Shown piece after piece: positions 12,101-24,100 of a stretch of DNA of 64,000 nt. The stretch's first letter is position 1, and every line of letters begins with the position of its first letter. Position numbers and translations under genes: made by a program. The stretch covers positions 270,781 through 334,780 of the forward strand of contig JAVLUZ010000144.1 of the NCBI GenBank assembly GCA_036768485.1. The letters run 5' to 3'. This DNA is from Mermis nigrescens (Eukaryota; Nematoda; Enoplea; Mermithida; Mermithidae). The notes under the pieces are model-generated. The model saw only the letters and a program-made list of their open reading frames with translations. It ran no database searches and was not told where the DNA came from.

Positions 12101-15100
12101 TTCACGAATTCTTTACCTGCATCAGTCTGTAATTTATACGGTTTTCGATCTTTAAAGATTTTCTGGAAAGCTTCAACGATATCATTAGAAAATTTGCTTT
12201 TTAAGGGTATAGACCATGAGTATTTTGAGAAAATGTCTATACAGTTCAATAAATACTTGTACCCATCATCATGCTGAGATAGTGATTGGAGATCAACCAG
12301 ATCAGCTTGCCACTGTTCATCAATACTGCTTACTAAAACCCTGTTCCGCAAATATTTTCTCAATGCAGGTTTGTGCAAAGTATATGATGGTTGCTTTTCT
12401 AACCATTGTTTTATTCTTGATTTTGGAAATACTTTTTTGGCTCTGAGGTACAGCTGGTTTACACCAGAGTACCCCGATTTAGTATCGTAATACAACTTTT
12501 TCAATTTTTTGTCCATTTTTTACGAGAAAACTACATTAATATTTATAAAGAGGAGCTATATAAGACAATTTACGTTGTACCAAATACGATTATCGTACAT
12601 ATTTTCAAACAGGTTCTTCCCGTTTGAATTGAACTGTTGCCATATGCTGAACAGCTGTTCCATTTTCTTTTCCAGAATACAATCTTTCAAGTCCAACGCA
12701 AACTGCCAAAACGCGTCACGTTTTAGCTCTTCTTTTCTTTGCTCCTTAAACTCATCATTAACAATTCTCCAGAAAAACGCACCTATACTATGAACATCAC
12801 GATTCGTCACAAACCGTTTACAGGCTTTTTCAACAAGCTTAAGGATAAATTGCTGGTAGGTAAGCTCTCCGGGGGAAGCCATGTTTTTAAGAGATTATTG
12901 AAATTACGCTAGTGGGTTCATATTTATGGACTTTTTTCTTGAGCAATTTTAGCTTTTAGTTCTTCGGCTGCTTCTGCTGCATACCGTTTGAGCACTTTAG
13001 TTCCAGCCTCCTGCGCTGCTCTATTATATTCCCCACATCTAGGGCACATCTGAATATTAATGTACCATAGACCCCCGTTTGTTTCGAAAAATTCCCGTTC
13101 ACACGATGCTTTTTGGCAAAAATAACAAAGCTGAATCATCAAAGGGTACATGGGCCTCTCCATATTACGACCACATATCTCAATGGGCGGCTTTATTGAC
13201 CTCCCATACGGTTTCCTTTCCGTGTCCACGAATGAACGCTTTTTTATTTCCTGAATTTCCTCCATTTTTATTATTTTTTAAGTAACAAAATATTAGTATT
13301 TATAGATTTTTGTCTATAAATATGGATATACATACATATAATTTTACTCAAAAATGGATCTGAATCAGTACTTTGAAATACATAAACTCTAGATCATTTC
13401 TGTTCGTAGGTTTAGGACAACCGCCAAGGCATTTTTGTTGCGTTTTAAGAACCTTCATGAATGCCCTAATCTCTTCGAGATTTTTGAACAGATTTTTGAG
13501 GAAGCTATTAACAGAATGTTACATGGCTGCCCTTCCGACAGTATGGTAGGCATTGAAATTAGACAGCCAAGCCTTAATACGCCTGTGTTAGTTCCATTTA
13601 CTGAGCGCCAGTATATTAATGCTGATAAGGTTTTGAGTATTATTGAAAATGTGGCTCAATCGAAGAATGAGCTTTGCTTCAACGAAGACATGGAAGTTAA
13701 GGTAGTACTCGTTGATAGAAGACCACAAATAGGTTGTGGTCTGGAATTTGATGTGAGTGAGTTCTGCAAAAATGGAGGAGCATTTATTAAAATTACATCA
13801 AATGATAATTTATCGCTACCCAGAGCTATTGTAACAGGAATAGCGAAGCTGGACAGTAGCCCAAAATGGGAATCTATTCGGAAAGGTGACAGGGCACGTC
13901 ACACTCTGCAAAAATAGCTAGCTTTAGATTTAATGCATAAGGCTAATATTAACATCAATTAAGATAAATATGGTCTTGAGGCTGTTGAAAAAATACAAAA
14001 AGTTCTAGTGCCCGACTACCAAATAAAAGTATATTATAATAATATTTTGTTTTTTCAAGGACCTGTGGCTGATAAGGTGCTCGATTTACATGCTGCTAAT
14101 AATCATCATTATGATCTGATTACAAAAATGCCTCAAGTGCGGTAAGTTTTTTCCTCCAAAAACAGCGCTTTGGTGGTGCTTGTGACCCGCGCAAATCCTC
14201 TCATTCTATGCTCATGCTTAAAAAGCAGCAAAAAATGTAACGTACAGTGTAAAGAGGTGTAAAGTCGTGTAAAGTGTAAAGTGGTGTAAAGTGTAAAGTA
14301 GTGTAAAGCGTAAAGTTGTGTAAAGTAGTGTAAAGTGTAAAGTGGTGTAAAGTGTAAACTAGTGTCAAGTGTAAAGTGGTTCACCATCCCATTCTTATCC
14401 TATTCCTATCATAGGCCTACCTTATACTACCCTCCTTCGCCCCCTCTTATCCTAAGTGTAAAGAGAAGGCGCTAATGAACCCTTGTTGGTGGCCCCTCCC
14501 CTGAGACAATTTTTTTGAAAGTTACCGAACTCCCTTCCCCCTAAGGACAAAAGTTCCCGAACTACCCCCATCCCTATGGACAACTTTTTGAAAGTTCCCG
14601 AACTACCCCCTTCCCTAGGAACTTTAGAAAATTCCCGAACTACCCCCTTCCCCCAGGGATAAGTTTTTGAAAGTTCCGGAACTACCTCATCCCCCAGGGA
14701 CAACTATTTTTCGGCAAAATACCCAGGGCGCACTCAGGGCGCAACCCAAACCCCCGCCTATATTATAACACAGGGAACCCCCTCAGGGCGCACATTCTCA
14801 GAGCCAGGGCGCACATTTCAACCCCCATTTTCCAACTGCCTACCACGGCCGCCTGTACTATAACACAGGAAAAAAGTTCCCGAACCTAGTTCCACCTATC
14901 TTATAACATGGGCTATATTATACCGTTACACGCCAGGGTCGCAGGCTATACTACTTCCGTGGTTTCTTCCGTCTGAGGGGTATTACTAAAACGAACATTG
15001 TTACAAAGGCTATAATTTCTTAAATCTTTCCTGGCTAAAATTAAAACGTGTAATAGATGGACTAGATGAGTGTTGTTGCCGTGAATCGCCAAAACCTTCC

Positions 15101-18100
15101 GGCCGAAATAAATTCTGGATTTCAGATACAAAAATTAAAAAGAATGAAGGGTATGAAACGAAAATTCCGTTCCTTGCCATTTGTTAGCAAGCTTTAGCAG
15201 TTTCGCTTATGAAATTAAAAAACAGACGAATGTTTGAAAAATTCAATAATATCCGCTCACTACTGACATCTATTCCACTTTGGACATCCAACCCGTTCAG
15301 ATTTGGGATATATTGCTCGAAATATTTCTTAAATGTCGAATTCTCCGACATTTCAAATGAAAGAATTGTTTGTGTTTTTTATGCCAGCCGTTTGATAATT
15401 TTTCGAAAACAAACGCCAAGAACATAGTAATCGACCAATAGATAGATTTTTTCAATTGAAAATTTTCAAATTTTTTTATTTTTCTAAATCTTTTCATCAG
15501 ACTTATGATTTAAGAAATTATATAGTCCCTATTGTCCCGAATTCCCATATGATCACAATCTTAAAGTTACCTGCTGTACTCGATGTTATTGGCCGAAATG
15601 TGAGCATTATCGATCCGCTTCAATTTGCCGTACAAGGCTATTCGGCTGATCACCATGGCAAGTAAGCAGAGGACATCGAGTAACAGAACGACCATGGTGA
15701 CAAGGACGGATACGGTTGTCCAAAATGATTTGACCAATTTTGATACGTAGATTTCGGGTTCCTTGGTCACCGGATTCAATCCAATCCGATTGGCCCTCAT
15801 CTCGTAATCGGGCCGTACCGACGAATCGTGCTTTTCTACGTCGTACGTGTCCCATTGCATGGCTCTTCTAATTAATTAATTAATTTAAACAAATAATTAA
15901 TTAATTAATTATTAATTGACAAATTAATCAATCGATTCATCCGCAAATCAATTAGATAGGCAACTGTTGTAATTTTAAGTGCAACGCGCGTCTTGATCCA
16001 TTTTCGATATTTTATTTATTAAATAATTAATTTACGATTAATAAACATCACTTTGATGAAAAAATTGATGCATTGACAACGATACAGATAGATTTACGTG
16101 AATATTAAACTTGAAGAGACGAGAACGCCTCAATCAACTTGTTGTACAAATCAAGACACCTATTATTTATTATTCCTGTCGAAAAATCTGGGAATCTTTA
16201 TTCTTTCTAATTTTATGTAAGAACCGAAGAAGCGTTTAATAAGCACAAAATTGAAAAAATGACATATACGTTTTCCAGTAAACGATTCCAGATTTACGTT
16301 ATAAGTCTCTAAAATATTATTCATTTATTTCAACGACGCCAGCTGTGCGATCCTACGAAAAAGCACGGGCGTAATACATGGGCTGACCCCAAGTGTTTTA
16401 GGGTCTGAAGGTTCCAAAAATCTTAACTATCAAAAAGGGCGAAAAAACTAATGTTAAGGGCACAAGAAATACCAAATTTATACTTTTTTATCAAATTCTA
16501 TCCCGACTTCAAAACATTAAGTGGGAGAGGACAAATTTAAAAAATAGAATTCAGCTGGGTCTGCAGAGGTTCTTTAGATTTTTGTGGTCCAAATCCTCAC
16601 AGAACCTCTTTTTTATGAGTGGCAGTCATTCAGCCATTAGCTATTCAGATATGCATATTTGTTTTCGCAAGATCAGAGTTCGAGACTCGTAGATTTCTAA
16701 TACATATCCAGTCCAGCATAAATTTATAAGTATTCAGTATAGATGACTTCTTTTATTGCGCTTGGCTGAAGTCCGACTACTAAATCTAAGGACTTAACGG
16801 GAGTCTTAAATTTAGAGAGTTCGAAAATAATCGAATTGGAGAAGATCGAGTAAGATAATAGAATTTTCTTTTCATAATGAATTTCACAGAAAATCTTAAT
16901 GACGATTCCATTTGTGAGTAATTACGACCCCTTGAGTTGACTAAGTAATTAAAATTATTGCAAATTAAAGCTTAATCATTATGGCTGACCAAGATGCGTT
17001 CTAATGCTTCTATTATCCAATTAACACAGTAATTACTCGCGATAAGTGAATTAACAAACATTGGATAATAATGAGATCTAATTAAGTTTAAGCTTCTTAG
17101 CTTACAGACTATCACATTCACGGATGAACTTCCGTGCTATGTATTTAGTGTCGAGACAAGGGAAGAATCAACAGTTTTTCAGCAAAAAAGGTAATTACCC
17201 ATAGTTTTTCATATTTAATCAGGAGAATACTGATCTTGGCTAAAACCATAGAAGTGCCATACCGTTTTTTCTATAAAAAAATAATAATTAAGCTATATTT
17301 ATTTTCTTAGTACTACTTTTATACGAAAAAACTATCGAAAAGGCAGACAATTTTCGGTGTCAACAATAGTTCTGACTTAAAAAGGAATGCCAGTAAGCTC
17401 TTGAAGTAGATTTTCTGGCAAAAATGATCAAATTAGTGTATAATTCAATCAACTCTCTCGAAATTCAAGCAGAATGCTCGTATGAAACGGATTTCAGACA
17501 TGTTAAATTATATAAATTATATATGAATAAACAAACACGTATATAAATCCAAAATCGAAACCAAAATTTATATTTTTTGAAATTTAAATGCTGTAGTTAC
17601 TAAGCGTGTTGATTTGGAAGTTTATTTATTGATTTACTTATTTTTATAAAAATTTTTATCTCTCATTTATTCGTTTATTTTATTTAAAATTGTTTATGTG
17701 CTTCTTTATTTTATGAATCTGATATTTATCTTATTTTATATTTATTTTATTCCTATTAAGCTTGATACATTTGCAAACCGAATCAAGAACGACATTCGAA
17801 ATTAAAATTTTGAAATAGAATGATAAGCAGAAAGCTTCTTATCACTTAATTCATTTGCTGGAATAAAATTAACAGGAGACTCAACTTTTTTCAACGGAAG
17901 AAAAAGCTAAAATGAGTTTACAGAATTTTATTATGGAAGCCAAAACCGTTTCGTTTATGTTACGTTTTATCTATAAACCGGCACTTTTTGAATGGGACGT
18001 TGTTCTTGACTTTGCGTCTCAAAATCGACAAAAATGATTTTATCGATATTGCTAAATCAGAAATAGAGCGAAGCCACTGATGAAGTTTAATCGTTTATTA

Positions 18101-21100
18101 GAGCTAATTATCAACTTTAACGAGTTTGTAAGCGTGTTTTATTCGTTGTTTAGTCAACGAACTGACCGAGTTAGCCCTTTTTCACACTAAAACACACCTA
18201 CTGAAAGATTTAGCTGGTTAAGCGGATGGTGTTTCTATCAAAATAATTTTTTGCGCATTTATTTTTACTACTCGTTAGAAATCAGATAGTCCTGTACTGT
18301 AATGCGGACAAGGCTAGAATTTTTAGCGATTCCAAAAATTTTCAAACATACAAAAATTGATGACAAATTAGTAAATTAGCGAGAAAACACTACTTTTAGG
18401 CGTTTTTTTAAGAAGCTATACTAGTTCGCATGAAAAAATTGCAAAAAGTTAAAAAATTCTATTCAAAATTAAATTACGAGGATCCGGCTTGCAGAGGATT
18501 TCTGTTTTTGGAGTCCAGGTCCCCTAATCCGCACGCCCATGCTTATGCTTATTAGTGTTCTTTTAGACTATCATGCATCGCTAAATAGTAAAATCAAGAA
18601 AAACGAAGTTATAAAAATGTCAATTTAATTTTGTTCGTACGGATCGTCCATAGTTCGACGAATAAGAAAATACTGAGCGACATTCGATGAAATAAGAGGC
18701 AAATTCTCCAGAATGCAAAAATATAAATTATTGAAGATTTTTTTATTCTTTAATCAATTTTTTTAAATTCATTTCTTTGAATATTTTTTGATCATTTTGA
18801 TTATTATATGATAATTTTTTAAGGATTTTTTAAACCTGGATTCGCAGCGCTTCCACATTTTTACGAATGCGATCGACCACACGGTCAAGAAGCAAGTGTA
18901 AAAGAATGTTGCCGAATTATCGATCATGTATTGTATTTTGAATTTGAAGCAGCCATCCTCGGCTACTTGCCATGGGTCGCAATCGGGAGGCTTACAAATG
19001 GGACACATAACGTACGAGCCTGGTATTAAATTATTGTCGCACACTGCCTTTAAATAAATGAATTAATATAAACATAAAAAATTAATTAATTAATTAATAA
19101 ACATAAATAAATCTCAATTTTTATAAAAACTTTTTGTTGGAATAATGCCTGATTTACATAGCCTTTTACAAATAAGCAAACAACGCATGAGATGCGTTGT
19201 CAAAACAACCAACTTGCTGTGCAGTCTCCAATTTTTCGGAAATTAGCTTTTCAGATTTTAGATATATTCTTGGATTTGTTAAAAATTGGATTGGATTATT
19301 ATTTTCGTAAAATAAATCAGATTTTAAATTGCCTACCCCATGCTCTGAACATCTGATCGTGCGGCGGATTTAGGGGGAGCGGGAGGCGATCGCCCCCATT
19401 TTCCGAAATAGTGCGCAAAATTGAGGATTTTTGAGCGATTTTTAGCGATTTATCGGGTTAAAACGGTTTATTTTTCCGCCCAAGTCAGGGTTCCGTCCCC
19501 TAGGGGTACCGCCCACCCCCCCCTTTAGGAAAATCCTGGATTAGCCACTGCTTCTAATGTAAGGATCTAAGCAACGCCAAACCTATCCTTGATATAATTA
19601 TTGGTCAATTTGAATACGGCTCATATAGCAGCGATAAATTTATAAATAAGTGTAAGAAACTTTATCATACGAAAATAGGCACAAAAATTGAATTCATACC
19701 CTTTTCTTGACTTCCGATCAGTGTTTTTTTGTTCAAGGTCCATTTGTACATGTACAAAGATGGACCCTAAAAGTCTTTGTACATTTTGTACACACAAATT
19801 TTTGGGTACTATAATATGGTACAGTAGCGATTTTAGTGTGGCAAAAACAGAGTTGTTCGACCTTTGGTAGTGTAGTTTAGCTAATTTTTGGGATTCTGAA
19901 AGCAAAAATCTCTAATAATCGTCTCAAAACGGTGCGAAGCGCCGGAAAATTTGATATTTTTCCTTTCAAAATGCAATTTCTGAAATTATAAAGATAAATA
20001 GAATACACAATTACTCATTTCAATGCGAAGCGCCGAAAATTTTTGCGAATTTCAAACCTTTTTTGCAGTTTTTGTCTTCCCAAAAATTTTTGTTCATGTA
20101 CAAAGACGGTCCGCAAATGTCTTTGTACATCGGGAACAATCTTTGCCGAATACAAAAAACACTGCTTCCGATCCGAAATCTCTTTTTTTTGTTTTTCACA
20201 AGATGTCCTTTTAACTCAGCTGCAAAGTGTTTTTTGAACAAAAATTCTTTTATAAGGTTTTTCAAATCAATATGGTAGACTTTAAGAATAAGAAATATAT
20301 CTGCTGTACACACTTGTAATTCAGAACTACACGTTGCGGCAATTATTCCGTAAACGAACGTGATAAAACCGAGAAAAGCCGGCAAAGCTAACATTTTCGT
20401 ATAAAAATCCAGAAAAACGAAATAGAAACCGATTTTTTCGCCGAAGTAATCACGAATTTTGTCCAACGGCTGCTTTTTACACACGGATTCCCAATTGGCC
20501 CATACGATTTTTAATTCTTGCCTGTAAATTAAAAGGACGTCATTAGCACTCAAACATGCGGATCTAAGTTTGATTTTTTTCTCTCTATCCATAGATCATT
20601 AGAGCACACGTGATGAAACTGGAGATTTTCTCGAATATCTCACAAAAAAGCCGTAACACTAAAAGGTAAAGTCAGCAGAAATAAATGCAGGAAAAAATAC
20701 CCTTTTAAAAAAAAGTTATATTTGTCAGTGTTTCGCATCTTCATAGATATGCGCACGATTGTCAACGAGAAATAAAATTTCCAGTTTGGCGTTACCGTGC
20801 TTGATAATGCAAATACATATATTCAAGATTCCGGTCAATTTTTACTTATTAACTAGAAATACTCATTTATTTCGAAGTAGAACTATTTACGTTATCCCCA
20901 TGAAATTTTATAAATTTTTCAAATTTTAATTTTTTATAATTGTATTAAATTTTTTAAAGTTTTATTTATAAATTTCAATAAAATTTATGAATTTTATGCT
21001 TCTGACTTTTTTCGAGGATCGATTATCTTTGTTTTATTTCTTTTGACGTGGCTAATCCTACTCCACTAACCCCTAATCTACTTGTGCGTTGATTGAAATA

Positions 21101-24100
21101 AAGCTTACGAATAATTTTGAGTTAAAAAGATTAAAGCATTTGTTATTAAAAAAATTAAATAAAAATACTGTTTAGTTTTGTTGTTACTCATAAATAATTG
21201 ATAATAATTAATTATTAATGAATATTAAATAACTCTATAATCTCGCTTCTAGAACGACTGTTGCTTATCGCGATAATGTACTATCTGATTGACTTCTGCC
21301 TTTGTTAAGTTGAAAGGATAATTAGTAAGTATTTTTACAATATTTTCACAACTTCTGTTGTCAAGTATGCAATGAAAAACCTCGTTCCTACAAATGTCCT
21401 TTTTTGCAAAGATATAAAGATCTACTGAACCTTTTTTGATAAAATAAAGAGCATAGATAAAAAGTCTTGTTACGCAAGTATTGTGCAAAAAAATTGGTTA
21501 TGCCTGTGGTGCATACGTTGAAAAGTAGCCACAATTAGCGCAAGCTCCTTTTCACAGTTTTTTAAAGTAGAAATTAAAAGTAGCAGAATAGTCACGTCGT
21601 CACGTCTTTAGATGGACTTCATTTCGTCTGATCAAGGGGTCTTTAGGAAAGCGCTGAAGAGGGCATTCGAATGATTTCTCATTTGTTTGATTCGGATATA
21701 GAAAGCTTTGCAATATAGCTACCATTCTGGCTGCCCTATTATAAAAGTGCGTTTTTACTCATTATGATAAAAAATTCCTAACTGTTCCAAGTTGGTAAAT
21801 ATTTTATTATAATAATCAGTAAGAAAATTTGATGCTTATCTCAACGAGCCACGTATTAAATTACAGAGTTTGCGTAGTCCTTCACATCTTGGCTTTAGCT
21901 TGAAGGATCTCAATTCAATATCTTAAAAATTAAAAATATTTAATTTGTGATGTTTTGAATTCTTTACATCTTAGGTTTTTTGAATACAAAATGTTTCGAG
22001 CAAAAGTGGGAAACGGAACATTTTCACCTTTGTGTAAGCGGTTCAAAACTCTTCTCGTGACTGGTCAGCCGAACGAACGGAACGTCGCCGTCGTGCAACG
22101 GGTAGGCGGAGTCGACGATTTTTTCGGCCAATAGGTGCTCGACGCCTCGCCTATTTTTATCCCGCTGGTCAAATGGCGTCTTGAGCAAAATTTCCCACAC
22201 GATTTCGATGCGCAGACGATCGGCGAAAAACGAACCGGGGCTTTTGATGTCGAATTTGTCGACGCTCGCCGTTTGAAACGGCGCCGCGATCGAAGAAAAG
22301 GGGCAAAAAGTCAATTCGACGACGTCCTGCCGCCGACATTTCGAACGTAGAAAGTCTATGAATCAGGTACGTAGCTGTGGGCAGGGTAAGGGGACTAAGC
22401 ATGTTTGATCTTGAGGGGAGATTGGGTGGGTTTTCACTTCCCCAGAAAAATATTCACCCCCCCCCCGCAAAAATTTTGTCAACCCTCCCAGAATTGTCTA
22501 TTTTTTTAAAGTTCCCAAAAATTTTCTAACAATTTGTAGAAAAGAAAAGATCTCCAACAGACTTATATATACGTGGAAGGCTTGGGGATCTCTGGACCCC
22601 AAGAATAGAAAAACAGAAAATATTTTGGGGGAAGATGAGGCAAAATGGAAGCCGAAAATTGATAAAAATCGATAATTTCCTCCAATAGTGCGTTAAATTG
22701 ACTAAAAACTGTGTAGAATAACGTGGTTTTAACGCTTTTTTAGTGCCTATACCAGTTTTTGAGCTCATTTTGGCCGAAAAAGCTGAATTATTCAACCGTC
22801 AGACCGGCTGACCCCCCTCCCCAGATCGGCCATGCTGTGTATCATGCTCCCTAAGGAAAAAGCTTGAAAGTTCTTAATGCGTATTTGTAATACCGCCTCC
22901 AGGAATTGGTATTGGCATATTTTTGAGCCAATAGGCCCAACTTATTGCTTTTTCAAATTGTTGTTTCCCAAACAGACCAATTTTTATGTAATCAAGGTGA
23001 ATATGACGAACATTTTCTGACTCCATACTGAGTCATTCATTTTCCATATTGCTTTCCTGGCAGCAGAATTGAGTATTATGCAACATATCGTCTGGCTAAA
23101 GCAATTGAAATCGAAATAAATATTTAAAATTTAAGTTTTTCTCCTCCAATAATATGTAGAGCTCGCTGAGGAACGCTTAAAGACACAATTATTCAGGTCT
23201 ATCAATAATCAGTTGCTGATACATCTGACTTTGAAACTCTAGCCCCTTTCAATTCAAAAGGTCAGCTACGTGCCTGCTTTCGATCCTTCGACGACTACGC
23301 CGGCCGACGACGTCAAATTGACGAAATTGTAGACGAAACTTTTCATAAACTGGAACAACATCGCGGCCAAATAAAGCTTCCAGGGCGATTTGCCCGACGA
23401 TTCGTTCGAAATTTTGAGCGGCATTCGGAGTTTTAGGCGCTGGGCGTGTTGGCACAGCAGGGGCCAAGGGGCGTGAATTTTGACCAGGGTCAAAGTTCGA
23501 ACGTTTGTCGGCGAGCGAGTTTTGCGAAAAAAGTTGTACACGTCGTGGTATCGATCGAATTCGAGTTCGAGTCCGGCCGCGGTCAAATTTTCTTCGAAAG
23601 TCCGCAAATTTTCGGCGTCTCGATCGCTTTTCGTCCACGTCGTCACCGACGATTGCTCGGCGACCACATCGCCGAATTTCTTCTTTCGAACAAATTTACA
23701 TACGATTATGGTATTCGTACATATTATCGAAAAATTTCTCTCTACAAATTTAGAGAAACTGCTCAGGCTTCCTCATTGTTCTCACCGTACAATAAAAGAT
23801 TGATTTGTGATTCACAAGTTAATAATTCCTCGAATTTTGTAATGAGATTAAAGGCTGAAGACGGGCACTTAGCTCAAATAATAGAGAACAAAGTTATCTA
23901 GCTATTTCGTTATACCAGGGCTAATTTATTTGAATCAATCAAAAGTAAAATTTGAAAAACCGTATTTCTAATTGTATACCCGCGAAAACGTGCAAATTCG
24001 GGTCTTTGAACGTTAATAGAATTATAAATTTTTATGATGTAAGCCTGAAATCTATCAAAATAGTTGCGTTTTGAAGAGTTCTATTCAAAGAGCATTAGTT

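Larger units (their letters stand above)
4836..14955. mobile_element. Maverick/Polinton virus-like element, complete with TIRs
   Basis: A 10,120-bp element bounded by inverted repeats of about 1 kb beginning AGTAGTATAGCCTGCGACC and flanked on both sides by the 6-bp direct repeat TCCGTG (4830-4835 and 14956-14961). Starting with AG and making 6-bp duplications is diagnostic for Polintons. Its genes include integrase, packaging ATPase, adenain-like protease, major and minor capsid proteins and a polymerase B remnant. It is shorter than the usual 15-20 kb because most of the polymerase gene is missing. Most genes run on the minus strand, the same as the host anoctamin; TBP and polymerase B run on the plus strand. 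Several genes are broken, so it is probably immobile without help from another copy. Confidence 0.96.
19048..20313 (-). other. Anoctamin intron 4 with repeats
   Basis: Contains a CAGTGGCGGAT-type hAT-like repeat (about 19362-19552) and two long palindromes built on TGTACAAAGA (19751-19783 and 20097-20129), followed by GCGAAGCGCCG motifs. No gene seen. Confidence 0.5.

Noticed and set aside
12216..12793. Plus-strand frames of 76 and 94 codons
   Set aside because: They are shadows of integrase and of the helical orphan on the minus strand.
6197..14145. Reassigned stop codons explaining the in-frame TAA and TAG codons
   Set aside because: Host anoctamin and legumain exons contain no internal stops and legumain ends in TAA, so the standard code applies.
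14946..15131. A 61-codon frame next to the Polinton as an anoctamin exon
   Set aside because: It does not resemble the family, and exons 6 and 7 join in phase without it.
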